From assembly GCA_026389055.1 (NCBI GenBank), contig JAPLIO010000169.1:1-23915 (forward strand): DNA of 23,915 nt, given 5' to 3'. This DNA is from Candidatus Melainabacteria bacterium. GTDB taxonomy: Bacteria; Cyanobacteriota; Vampirovibrionia; Vampirovibrionales; JAJTHC01. This document shows, one piece after another, positions 14,981 through 22,542 of the stretch. The notes under the pieces are model-generated. The model did not search any database, was not told the origin of the DNA, and saw only the letters and a list, made by a program, of their open reading frames with translations. A program made the position numbers and the translations under genes. The first letter of the stretch is position 1. Each line of letters begins with the position of its first letter.

Positions 14981-15075
14981 AAACGGTGAATCGGTATAAG
15001 AATTGGGCGTTTAGATTTTGTGTCAGGTGTGAAGTCGTTTGCGTGAAACTGCTTTCTACCGCTATCAATTTATAC

Positions 15076-15081
15076 TATAAT
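15076..15081 (+). promoter_or_regulatory. Candidate -10 of the rimI-bioY operon
   Basis: A perfect TATAAT lies 39 bp before the longest rimI start, in a context (TATAATGAAAG) also seen near the promoters at 1790 and 11776. No good -35 is visible. Confidence 0.4.
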
Positions 15082-15119
15082 GAAAGTTAGTAAAACCTAC
15101 CCTCCCCTGCTGAAAGTGA

Positions 15120-15752
15120 TTGATTAACTTCGTGCTAGCCACCACTACCCAAATAAAGACCTTTGAACTTTGCCCGATGGAAGCTTCACATTTACCTGCT
15201 ATTATGCCTATTGAGGCGGTTGCTTTTGGTAAGTTTCATTGGAGTACGGAAGCCTTCACCAATGAAATGGCTAATCCGCAAGCCCATTACTGTACCTTGT
15301 TGGAAACGACAGCAGACGGTATTCAAACGATTATTGGCTATGGCGGGTGCTGGGTTGTGTGCAACGAAGGGCACATCACCACGCTAGCCGTAAACCCTGC
15401 CTACAAAGGGCAATCGTTAGGGGAACTACTGGTTACCCATCTATACGGAATAGCCATTCAACAAGAAGCCCATTGGCTAACACTTGAAGTGCGAGGCAGT
15501 AATATTACGGCTCAAAATCTTTATTATAAATATGGGTTTCGGTTGGCAGGTAGAAGACCCCGATACTACCAAGATAACCACGAAGATGCCCTACTGCTAA
15601 CCACACCTGAATTGGCAAATCCTCAGCAACAGCAGGTGTTTCAAGCCCAATGGCAGGTATTGCAAGAACGCTTTCATCAAAAAAATAGCTTGTTAATAGG
15701 GCATTCGTTATTACCAACGCCCTTATCTTTTGAAACAGAGGGAATCATTTGA
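15120..15752 (+). CDS. rimI: RimI-like N-terminal acetyltransferase (GNAT)
   Basis: This GNAT-family enzyme is expected to acetylate the N-terminal alanine of ribosomal protein S18 or other proteins. RimI signatures are NEGHITTLAVNPAYKGQSLGELL (starting near residue 82), LEVRGSN (122-128), AQNLYYKYGF and GRRPRYYQDNHEDALLL. The acetyl-CoA loop usually reads R/Q-x-x-G-x-G; here it is KGQSLG with Ser in place of the middle Gly. At 210 residues it is longer than typical RimI (about 150-160), with roughly 50 extra residues at the C-terminus. The start is uncertain: TTG at 15120, GTG at 15132 or ATG at 15177, none with a good ribosome binding site. It overlaps bioY by one base (TGATG). Confidence 0.85.
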   Translation: MINFVLATTTQIKTFELCPMEASHLPAIMPIEAVAFGKFHWSTEAFTNEMANPQAHYCTLLETTADGIQTIIGYGGCWVVCNEGHITTLAVNPAYKGQSLGELLVTHLYGIAIQQEAHWLTLEVRGSNITAQNLYYKYGFRLAGRRPRYYQDNHEDALLLTTPELANPQQQQVFQAQWQVLQERFHQKNSLLIGHSLLPTPLSFETEGII

Positions 15753-16567
15753 TGAAGAAAAAGAAAAAACGCCATGGGGTTACTGCTCATCAGCAAGTAA
15801 AAACTAGGGCAATGGCTCATCGGTTTGCGGTAAAGAAGAAAAAAATTGTAACCGCTTCGGTAGATGACTTATTGAACGCTCCACTGAATGAACCCAGTAA
15901 AACCGTGTGGGAAAAAACGCAACAACACCCGCTATGGAATGGCTTTTCTTTATGGGTACTGCTTTTAGCAGGGTTTGTCTTGTTTTTAGGGTCGATGGTG
16001 TTTTTACCTGTTAGTAATTGGGCAATAGGGGTGTTGCAACAGTACCCCAATGCGTCATTATTTACACCGCCCCTCCAAGTGGGCTATTGCCTGCAATTTC
16101 CGTTATTTGTGTTGTTGGTTGCGTGGTTAGGGCCTCGGTTGGGAAGCCTCTTTTTGTTTAGCTATTTGTTGATTGGCTTGGTGGGGGTGCCGTTATTCTC
16201 AGGTGGGGGTGGGTGGCAGTACGTACTAAAACCAACCTTCGGTTATTGGTTGGGTGCGTTAATTGTATTGCCTTGGATGGTGCAACAAGGGCAATTACTG
16301 TTATTGCGTGGTGGGAACTTACCCCAATGGAAAGTGGTATTAAATGCTAGTTTATTAGCCATTAACACGGTATTGCTAATGCACACGCTGGGGTTACTTT
16401 ATTTGGTGATGTTAGGGTTGTGTGGGCAGTTTCCGTGGGAACATGTACGAGAAGTAGCGGTATTTTATTCGTTGGTTAGCTTACCCTATGATTGTTTGGG
16501 GGCGTTGGTGGCTTTGGCGTTAGCACGATACCTTCGGTTTGGTACGGCGTTATTTCTTTACATCTAG
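15752..16567 (+). CDS. bioY: BioY-family biotin transporter S component with a basic N-terminal extension
   Basis: The 271-residue membrane protein is predicted to bind biotin as the S component of an ECF-type transporter. The diagnostic stretch is LFLFSYLLIGLVGVPLFSGG followed by GGWQYVLKPTFGYWLGALI; hydrophobic segments span about 70-90, 110-150, 165-180, 192-220 and 232-255. Unusually, about 65 residues precede the first helix. They are very rich in Lys and Arg (KKKKKRHG, KKKKIVTAS) and are absent from typical BioY (about 190 residues). The ATG at 15752 is chosen because GAGGG lies 9-10 bp upstream and it forms a TGATG overlap with rimI. No EcfA/EcfT genes are in the window. Confidence 0.78.
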   Translation: MKKKKKRHGVTAHQQVKTRAMAHRFAVKKKKIVTASVDDLLNAPLNEPSKTVWEKTQQHPLWNGFSLWVLLLAGFVLFLGSMVFLPVSNWAIGVLQQYPNASLFTPPLQVGYCLQFPLFVLLVAWLGPRLGSLFLFSYLLIGLVGVPLFSGGGGWQYVLKPTFGYWLGALIVLPWMVQQGQLLLLRGGNLPQWKVVLNASLLAINTVLLMHTLGLLYLVMLGLCGQFPWEHVREVAVFYSLVSLPYDCLGALVALALARYLRFGTALFLYI

Positions 16568-16586
16568 TTTATACAAAGGTTTATTA

Positions 16587-16762
16587 GCCCTCTTGCATGA
16601 CTCGATAGGTGGGTGCAGATTCTAGGAATGTTGTTTGCCCTACAAACAGGTTGCTTTAGCAACCAAGAACGCAGAATTTGAGGTGTACATAGAAGTACAT
16701 AAGAATTCGAGTACCGCAAATGACAACGAAGATGCCCCAGATATTGAGTCATGCAAGAGGTC
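16587..16762 (+). mobile_element. MITE-like element, copy 1 (176 bp)
   Basis: The outer ends are GCCCTCTTGCATGACTC and, in reverse, GACCTCTTGCATGACTC; TA is present at both flanks (16585-16586 and 16763-16764). The interior has a short hairpin (GGTTGCTTTAGCAACC) and no transposase. It is the same length as copy 2 at 23734-23909 and differs from it at 11 positions by hand count. It fills the gap between the convergent bioY and 226-residue genes, and its right-hand TA touches the TAA stop codon of the latter. TA flanks and short inverted ends suggest mobilisation by an IS630/Tc1-like or IS5-group transposase encoded elsewhere. Confidence 0.85.
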
Positions 16763-16764
16763 TA

Positions 16765-17445
16765 TTATCTATCGCCTTGTTTGTAGCCTTTTTCTAGTAA
16801 CCAATAAAGTACCGTCAATTGTTTTAATTCTGCCAAACTTTCAGAAGCTACCCGCAACTTAGCATCTAAATAAACAGCTTCTTCATTTATATTTACTGCT
16901 GTGGGTCGAAAGGTAGCCCCAATGGATTCGTTTGCCTGCCAAAATGCCAAGGCATCATCTAAATTCGCCACCGCTTGTTCCATTAGCTGATACGTTTTAT
17001 AGGTAACATCTTCAGGTTTCAATACCCCTGCTAATTGCTGATGCAACAACCTAGCCCACAATACTTGGGAAGAAAACCACTGCAAGTTCAGGCTTTTCTG
17101 CTTGGTTAGTCCTTCATTCATTACCGTTTCAACCGAGGCTAAATGGTTGAGCAAGGGCATCATCCGCTTCCAAAATAAGGCGTAAGCTCGTTGGGCGGAT
17201 TGGCTCACTCTACCTGTTGTCTCTTGTAATTGATCTTTCTGTTCAAAGGGGAAAGGAGGCGTAATCGTCTTTGAGGCTTTAACTTTTTCTAGTTCATGGT
17301 ACAACCCCTCATCCGTGGGTGTGGCTGCGAAGGTTAATAAGCTACCGCTTATGACCATCAGGAGATAACAAGCCAAAGCGAAAGCAGTTAGGCGGTACGT
17401 TTGTTGAAATGAATCTGTTAGTGGTATGAAGGGGCGTTGAATCAT
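16765..17445 (-). CDS. Exported or membrane-anchored helical protein of unknown function
   Basis: A 226-residue protein with an N-terminal hydrophobic segment (LTAFALACYLLMVISGSLLT, about 19-38) ending in TFAATP, so either a signal peptide or an anchor. The rest is predicted to be mostly alpha-helical, with regularly spaced Leu and Ala (ELEKVKASK, LLNHLASVETVMNEGL, YQLMEQAVANLDDALAFW, ESLAELKQLTVL). It has no recognised domain. AAAAGG precedes the ATG, and a TATAAT on the same strand at 17475-17470 could be a local promoter. It is the last gene of a four-gene run (43 bp after the Cys-cluster gene), and its stop codon abuts the MITE. Confidence 0.7.
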   Translation of the reverse strand: MIQRPFIPLTDSFQQTYRLTAFALACYLLMVISGSLLTFAATPTDEGLYHELEKVKASKTITPPFPFEQKDQLQETTGRVSQSAQRAYALFWKRMMPLLNHLASVETVMNEGLTKQKSLNLQWFSSQVLWARLLHQQLAGVLKPEDVTYKTYQLMEQAVANLDDALAFWQANESIGATFRPTAVNINEEAVYLDAKLRVASESLAELKQLTVLYWLLEKGYKQGDR

Positions 17446-17488
17446 GGCGTCATTTTTCCTTTTGAGGATATTATAGCTGGTTTAATGG

Positions 17489-18682
17489 CTACAAGCTAGT
17501 AACCGATAACCCTAAAAAGAACCGAAAAAGCCACAACCAAAACCACTGCCCTTCAAATTGAGATAAAAACCGAGGTTGATGTGCCGTGTAATATCGTTCT
17601 ACAAGCCTAATGGCAGATTTTACAGAGGCTTCATCCACGGCTTCTTGTCCTCCTAACACCGCAAAAACCCGCCCATACCATTGCACTAAAAACCAAGCCA
17701 CCCCAGCTTGTAACCAGAGTTCCACCCAAGCACCCCCATAGCCTAAGGGCAACCGACGGTTTAACACCTGAAATAAGAAAGCCTTCACTTGCAAGTGTTC
17801 CGAAGGTGGAAGCCCTAAAACCTGATTCACAGAGACTTCACTAGCAACCCCCAACACGTTATCATCGGCATAACGCCCCTTAAAAATAAACCGAACCACA
17901 TCAAACATCCCATAAGGCATGCGTAAAAATTTAGCCAACACCCAACGGTGAAACAACATTCCTAAAAGCCCATGCCCCTTTGATTTTTGACGATTAAACC
18001 GTAACACACAAGCCAATAAGTCGTCTTTATTCCAAGCCGTTTGAAAGGGGCTCATCATCACTGTAAAAGCCAATGCCAAAGCACACCAAACCGAAATAGC
18101 ATCATCCTGAAAAGCGGGTTTAATAAGAGAAAGCCGATGGTCTAAAACCGCCCAAGGCATGGGTTTTACCCACTTGAAGGGGTAAGACCATCGGGCAACC
18201 GAAGGACACCAATCAACCCCTTTCGGGTAAAACGGCGAAACCGCTTGTGGTGCTTGTGAAGCTGCTTCAAGCCCCGTGATTTCTACTTCGCTAGGGGCAG
18301 GCACTTCCCACTGTAATAAATGGGTATTCACCATCTCTGAACAAGCAAATGAGCCATCCGTAAAGGAGGGATTGCCCGTGGTTTCAAGGGTAAAACTTGC
18401 AAACGGAAAGCGTTGACAATCCAACGGTTTCGCTGCTGCTCCCAGTTCTTTATGAATGAGGCACCCGATGGTTTCTTCCCAAAAAACGCACCGTTGGTCT
18501 GGCGTTAAAGGCAGATAGTAGCCCCAATTCAACAAGGGTTCAAACGCCAAAGCCAAAGATTGAAGTCGTTTTTGAACCCAAGGTAAAACCAGTAAAGCCT
18601 CTGCTCGGGGTTTATCAATCGCAATTTGCCAAGTGCTACAGCAATTGCCACACCCACTACAACTAAATGATGGCTTTGTCAT
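17489..18682 (-). CDS. YkgJ-like cysteine-cluster protein
   Basis: A 397-residue protein whose N-terminus has the CxxCxxCC cluster of the YkgJ/UPF0153 zinc- or iron-binding family: CSGCGNCC (Cys8, 11, 14, 15), followed by QRCVFW (Cys65), GCLIHKELG (Cys74) and KPLDCQRFPF (Cys89). The family is thought to bind Zn or an Fe-S cluster; its reactions are mostly unknown, and the flagellin N-methylase FliB shares the pattern. About 280 residues follow the cluster, rich in Trp and aromatic residues and with hydrophobic stretches, much longer than small YkgJ proteins (about 100-150). The gene starts 15 bp after the 305-residue exported protein gene. Confidence 0.75.
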   Translation of the reverse strand: MTKPSFSCSGCGNCCSTWQIAIDKPRAEALLVLPWVQKRLQSLALAFEPLLNWGYYLPLTPDQRCVFWEETIGCLIHKELGAAAKPLDCQRFPFASFTLETTGNPSFTDGSFACSEMVNTHLLQWEVPAPSEVEITGLEAASQAPQAVSPFYPKGVDWCPSVARWSYPFKWVKPMPWAVLDHRLSLIKPAFQDDAISVWCALALAFTVMMSPFQTAWNKDDLLACVLRFNRQKSKGHGLLGMLFHRWVLAKFLRMPYGMFDVVRFIFKGRYADDNVLGVASEVSVNQVLGLPPSEHLQVKAFLFQVLNRRLPLGYGGAWVELWLQAGVAWFLVQWYGRVFAVLGGQEAVDEASVKSAIRLVERYYTAHQPRFLSQFEGQWFWLWLFRFFLGLSVTSL

Positions 18683-18697
18683 TTTATTTAAAAACCA

Positions 18698-19615
18698 TTA
18701 CGTTTTCGGCTTACTGGTTAGCCGTTGTTCCAAGGCTTCCACAGCAGGGGTGCCTGTTAGTAAGCTTAACCGTTGCTTGGTACGAGTATAAGCTTGTTTT
18801 GTCATCTGAATTTCTTGCTGTTGTTGGGTTAAAAACGATTCCAATAACGGTAGAAAGTAAGGGCTAGCCCCTGTATTGGTTGTACTTAACGCCTGCAATG
18901 CTTTGCGTTGTTGCTCAAAGGTCATCCGAAAGCGTTGATATAAAATATCTGCCAGTGTTAAACTTTCCCGCTGAAATTGAAACTCATAATAGGCTTCTAG
19001 CAGTTGGCTTTGTAATGCTTCCACGGCTTTGGCTAAAATCACCATATCCGCATCTGTTACCGCTTTTTGGTTGGGGTTCATGGGGCTTAACGCTTCTGAA
19101 GCCACCGCACTAGAAATTAACCCAATGGGGCTACCTGTTAGTAACGTGCCTGCCGTGCCACCAATTTGAGCAATACTATTGAGTAGTTTCTTGGTGGCGT
19201 TATCATTTTTAACCGCTTTGCCAGAAGCATCTTTTGAACTTAATTTATCAATCGCATACCGAATACTTTGGCTTCGTTCCACGGCAGATTGCCACAACAA
19301 ACTTAAATGGCTTAAATCGGCTGATTGATCTTCTGTCAATTCCTGACTCAATTGTTGGTGCAGGGTTTGGCAATCCGCTTCTAACGCTAGTAAATTGGCT
19401 TGTTCTAGCTTGGTTAGCTTGGGGAATGTGGCTGCCAGTTGGGCGTAATAGCCTTCGGGTAACTGGGGTTGTTTTGTTTCAAACAGCGGGCTATGCTTAT
19501 CTTCCAATACTTTGGCTTGTTCTGGTGTTTCATCAATGGCAAAAACAGGCAACAGAGGCATTACTAGCATCAAGCATGAGACTAAAAAGCAGAGGGGTTT
19601 TTGTGGAAATCTCAT
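18698..19615 (-). CDS. Exported helical protein, paralogue of the upstream gene
   Basis: A 305-residue secreted or periplasmic protein. A signal peptide (about 1-26, ending LLPVFA) is followed by long predicted helices rich in Gln, Leu and Ala. A block LWQSAVERSQSIRYAIDKL, a Gly/Ala-rich stretch (AQIGGTAGTLLTGSPIGLIS), a helix LQSQLLEAYYEF and a final LSLLTGTPAVEAL recur in the same order in the 423-residue neighbour, so the two arose by duplication. The helical pattern and the closing L-T/S-G-x-P recall outer membrane factors of the TolC type, but the protein is too short for a full one and no barrel strands are recognised. Function unknown. Confidence 0.72.
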   Translation of the reverse strand: MRFPQKPLCFLVSCLMLVMPLLPVFAIDETPEQAKVLEDKHSPLFETKQPQLPEGYYAQLAATFPKLTKLEQANLLALEADCQTLHQQLSQELTEDQSADLSHLSLLWQSAVERSQSIRYAIDKLSSKDASGKAVKNDNATKKLLNSIAQIGGTAGTLLTGSPIGLISSAVASEALSPMNPNQKAVTDADMVILAKAVEALQSQLLEAYYEFQFQRESLTLADILYQRFRMTFEQQRKALQALSTTNTGASPYFLPLLESFLTQQQQEIQMTKQAYTRTKQRLSLLTGTPAVEALEQRLTSKPKT

Positions 19616-19633
19616 GATTGGTTATTCCTAAAC

Positions 19634-20905
19634 TTAGAATAGAGTATCTTCTTTGAACGGTAGCTTAAGCTGCTTAACCTGTTTAATAGCGGATGAAACG
19701 CCTTGCTGTACGGTCGTTTTTAGGGGTTGCTTATTTAAGGGCGAAGCGGCTGCTCCTACAACACTCTGTTCTTGCTTGGAGGGCATTTGTTGTTGAGCCG
19801 TGGCTTCTTCCTGTTGTTGAGGGGCTAATAGTTGTAAAGAAGGCAAAGCAATGGCGGTAGCTACGGCAGGTTCTTTGGCTTTTTGAAGGGCTAACTTAGG
19901 CTGAGCCACTAACACCAATTGAGCCACAGCAGGTTGACCACTCAAGCGTTCCAGTTTTAACCTAGCTAACTTGGTTTGTTGCTTTAGGCTTTGTTCCCGT
20001 TTTAAGGCCTGATGATAAATTTGTAATGTCGTTAAAATTTCTACAGGATTTTGATTTTTAGCAGCGGTTTCATAATGCTGATAAGCCCGTTGTGTGGCAG
20101 ATTGGGCTTGTTGCACGGTACGAAGGGTTTGCTGATAGGTTTGGTAATTTTCAACCAATTGGCGTTTTAGGTCATCAACTAAATTGGCTAGCTGAATATG
20201 CTCTGTTGCCGTTAAGGTACTAACAGGCTTGGTTTTACCGTTAACCAAATTTTGAACCGCTTGGCTACCTGCTAAAATACCTGCACTTTGGTAACCACCC
20301 CCTGGTACTAGTAGGGTAGAACCTAACGCCGCCCCTGAAATTAGCACATTAAGGCTTTTACGCAAAAATTGGCTAGAATGAGCATCATGATTTTCCATCG
20401 GCAAAGCGATTTTTTCCAACGAAAACCGAACCACGGGGTTATGTTCCACCACGGCATTCCAAAGATAGTGCAAATCTGTTTCCTGCACTTGTTGTTCTAA
20501 GGCGGTTAATTTTTCTGTTGGTTTTAGGGCATTAAACGCCGTTAATTGGAGGTCTTTTACGCTAAGGGTTGTAGCCGTTGGTGATGTTTCCGTAACAAGG
20601 GTTGGTGGTTTTGAAAGCCCTGCTTTGGCAGCTTGTTTAGCAATAAGGCTAGGGGTATCTACCAGTTCGATGGCTTCTAACGTGGTATCGTCATCAGTCG
20701 TCGGTGAATGGTTGGTAGGTAAAGCCAATAAACCGTTTGGTTGAACACTAGGTGGTAGGTGGGGCAACTGTTGCGGTGGTAATGGCTGATTTGCCCAGCT
20801 ATAAAGAGAGGGGGATGCTATTAAGAAAAGCAAAAATAATCCCATTCGTAGATAAAACCGTGGGAGGAGCATCATTTTTTTTAAACAAGCAGATTGAAAC
20901 ATCAT
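19634..20905 (-). CDS. Exported helical protein with Pro- and Gln-rich flanks, paralogue of the downstream gene
   Basis: A 423-residue exported protein. A hydrophobic signal (about 20-37, MGLFLLFLIASPSLYSWA) is followed by a Pro/Thr-rich segment, a helical core and a Gln-rich C-terminal tail (LLAPQQQEEATAQQQ). The core shares with the 305-residue neighbour LWNAVVEHNPVVRFSLEKI, a Gly-rich hydrophobic patch (GAALGSTLLVPGGG), LKRQLVENYQTYQQ and LERLSGQPAVAQL. It is the first gene of the four-gene run, 18 bp ahead of the next. The start is uncertain: ATG at 20905 or 20902, or one of the internal ATGs that would shorten the signal, none with a good ribosome binding site. Function unknown; a weak outer-membrane-factor flavour is noted. 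Confidence 0.72.
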   Translation of the reverse strand: MMFQSACLKKMMLLPRFYLRMGLFLLFLIASPSLYSWANQPLPPQQLPHLPPSVQPNGLLALPTNHSPTTDDDTTLEAIELVDTPSLIAKQAAKAGLSKPPTLVTETSPTATTLSVKDLQLTAFNALKPTEKLTALEQQVQETDLHYLWNAVVEHNPVVRFSLEKIALPMENHDAHSSQFLRKSLNVLISGAALGSTLLVPGGGYQSAGILAGSQAVQNLVNGKTKPVSTLTATEHIQLANLVDDLKRQLVENYQTYQQTLRTVQQAQSATQRAYQHYETAAKNQNPVEILTTLQIYHQALKREQSLKQQTKLARLKLERLSGQPAVAQLVLVAQPKLALQKAKEPAVATAIALPSLQLLAPQQQEEATAQQQMPSKQEQSVVGAAASPLNKQPLKTTVQQGVSSAIKQVKQLKLPFKEDTLF

Positions 20906-21041
20906 AACGATTCACATTGAAGTCCCATTATTAAGCAGAAGACTCCCATAGTTTACCATTCACATCGCAGACTGACTAGTCTTTTTTTAGATGCCCCCTT
21001 TACCTAGACGAGACGATTTCAAAAATAATGAAGACCATTTA

Positions 21042-21992
21042 TTACCGTTTTAAGTTGGATTGCATCCAATTGGGTAACTTCATCATCAACATATTCGCAG
21101 CAAATGGGAGGCTATCTTCTACTGAAGATTCTGCCTGATAAAACTGCTCTAGAAATGGGGCTAAATCATCCGCTTGGGTCAACTTCACCAATTTACCCGC
21201 CGAAACATAAGAAATGTTACCCGTCTCTTCAGAAACCACAATACAGTGTGCCGTGGAAACTTCTGTTAGCCCAATGGCTGCCCTGTGCCTTGTACCATAT
21301 CGCCAGCTAAGGTTAGGATCTTCTGTTAAAGGCAATAAAACACCGGCCGCGGAAATCACTTGGTCGCTGGAAATAACCACCGCCCCATCATGCAACGGCG
21401 TATTGGGGTGAAAAATAGTGAGCAATAATTCTGCCGTTAGTTGGGCTTGAATCGGCGTGCCTTGTTCCAAATAATGCGAAGAACTTGTTTCCGCATCTTC
21501 AGATTCCAATACAATTAACGCTCCCACTTTTTTCTTAGAAAGAAACCGAGCCGTTTCAATCACATCTTTTACCGCCCGCCAAGCTTCTTGCTTGGTGTGA
21601 AGTAAATGGGTGATGGGCTTGCCGCCACTAGTAACCCCAGCAGGTAACGAAAACCAATCATTCTGCCCAAAAAACAGTAAAATCCGTCGTAATTCGGGCT
21701 GAAAAATAACAATTAGCCCAATAATTAGCAGTTGAATGCTGGTACCAAACACAATTTCCAACAACGGAAATTGCAGTGCTTTAGCCCCACCCCAGCAGAG
21801 AATTAACAACATCAGCACGACAAACTGCCCTTTAACCAGACGATCTGCATGGCTAAAGCGAATAAATTTATTGTAAAGAAAATAAATGATGGCAGATAAA
21901 ATAGCGAACTGCACCACTAGCTTCCACAGTTGTGGGAAGGAAGGGCTTACTTGTTGAAACCAAAGTTGTAGTGTATCAAACCCTAATGCCAT
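21042..21992 (-). CDS. dacA: Diadenylate cyclase (CdaA/DacA family)
   Basis: This membrane enzyme makes cyclic di-AMP from two ATP. Three N-terminal membrane helices (about 24-42, 55-70 and 76-98) precede the DAC domain. The catalytic motifs DGA (202-204, LHDGAVVI) and RHR (235-237, GTRHRAAIG) are intact, and the linker FQPELRR(I)L is typical of CdaA. The ATG at 21992 is chosen: it gives the normal CdaA N-terminus, has GTGAAAG upstream and lies just downstream of a good promoter. A longer frame from 22112 would begin upstream of that promoter. The product signals for cell wall and potassium/osmotic control in other bacteria. No cdaR or glmM follows. Confidence 0.93.
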   Translation of the reverse strand: MALGFDTLQLWFQQVSPSFPQLWKLVVQFAILSAIIYFLYNKFIRFSHADRLVKGQFVVLMLLILCWGGAKALQFPLLEIVFGTSIQLLIIGLIVIFQPELRRILLFFGQNDWFSLPAGVTSGGKPITHLLHTKQEAWRAVKDVIETARFLSKKKVGALIVLESEDAETSSSHYLEQGTPIQAQLTAELLLTIFHPNTPLHDGAVVISSDQVISAAGVLLPLTEDPNLSWRYGTRHRAAIGLTEVSTAHCIVVSEETGNISYVSAGKLVKLTQADDLAPFLEQFYQAESSVEDSLPFAANMLMMKLPNWMQSNLKR

Positions 21993-22014
21993 GGTGCTTT
22001 CACGCAAATTTTCT

Positions 22015-22043
22015 AGTATAGTTGGCAACTGTAACGTAAACAA
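22015..22043 (-). promoter_or_regulatory. Promoter of dacA
   Basis: On the minus strand TTGTTT (22043-22038), a 17-bp spacer and TATACT (22020-22015). Initiation near 22008 gives a leader of about 16 nt to the ATG at 21992, which supports that start. Confidence 0.6.
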
Positions 22044-22192
22044 AAAGGGACAATAAAAACCAATAGCCCTCTGTTGTACCTTTCGACCAGCATAACCTAA
22101 AACTGGAGGCACCCTCTCATTTTACGCTATTTTATTGAGAATCCAAAGCAGTTTATAAAAGAGTTCTTCTTGAGGAGGAGCTGTGTAATCTT

Positions 22193-22215
22193 GAAGGGTT
22201 GACAAAAAGCCCTTC
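22193..22215. promoter_or_regulatory. Candidate operator of the toxin-antitoxin operon
   Basis: GAAGGG and CCCTTC are exact inverted repeats separated by 11 bp. They enclose the -35 hexamer of the toxin-antitoxin promoter, a plausible site for autoregulation by the HTH antitoxin. Confidence 0.5.
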
Positions 22216-22227
22216 TAACGTTAAGAT
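22199..22227 (+). promoter_or_regulatory. Promoter of the toxin-antitoxin operon
   Basis: A consensus TTGACA (22199-22204), a 17-bp spacer and TAAGAT (22222-22227), about 30 bp before the toxin ATG. Confidence 0.75.
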
Positions 22228-22254
22228 GTTATCTATAAAGGATGACTTTGCTCA

Positions 22255-22542
22255 ATGGATTACAAAGTTCAATTTACAAAATTTACTGAAAAACAATTAA
22301 CTAAAATACCCGTTTATGTGAAAGAGAAACTTTTTGCATGGATGGCTTCGGTTGAAGGCTACGGTTTACCTGAAACGCAAAGAATTTCGGGGTATCACGA
22401 TGAGCCACTTAAAGGCAGGCTAAAAGGCAAACGCTCCGTTAGATTAACCCTACAATGGCGATTGATTTACGTTTTAACGTCTACTAATGAAATTACTTTT
22501 ATTATGGTGGAAAGGATTACCCCCCATGAATATAGACACTAA
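22255..22542 (+). CDS. RelE/HigB-type toxin of a type II toxin-antitoxin system
   Basis: A 95-residue predicted mRNA interferase. The RelE/ParE-fold pattern is clear: helical YVKEKLFAWMASVEGYGLPE, then RISGYHDEPLKGRLKGKRS, the strand pair RLTLQWRLIYVLTSTNEI and the C-terminal IMVERITPHEYRH with basic and His residues where RelE-type toxins have catalytic residues. In the HigB-like subgroup the GYHDEPLKG segment is typical. AAAGGA lies 12 bp before the ATG. The toxin gene precedes the antitoxin and overlaps it by 17 bp, the usual order in HigBA systems. It is on the plus strand, opposite to its neighbours dacA and folP. Confidence 0.85.
   Translation: MDYKVQFTKFTEKQLTKIPVYVKEKLFAWMASVEGYGLPETQRISGYHDEPLKGRLKGKRSVRLTLQWRLIYVLTSTNEITFIMVERITPHEYRH

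Noticed and set aside
16635..16862. Open frame of 75 codons through MITE copy 1.
   Set aside because: It runs from the element into the antisense of the 226-residue gene, has no ribosome binding site, and the equivalent frame in copy 2 runs into folP; it reflects element sequence rather than a gene.
20965..20987. Hairpin AGACT-GACT-AGTCT followed by T7 on the plus strand, resembling a terminator.
   Set aside because: The stem has 5 bp and no plus-strand gene lies upstream; on the minus strand, where dacA runs, the T-tract is on the wrong side.
21993..22112. N-terminal extension of dacA by 40 residues.
   Set aside because: It begins upstream of a good promoter (TTGTTT-17-TATACT) and shows no CdaA-like sequence.
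22119..22132. ATTTTACGCTATTT matches the inner edge of the repeat end at 12467-12480.
   Set aside because: A 14-base match is expected by chance in a window of this size, and the flanks do not match.
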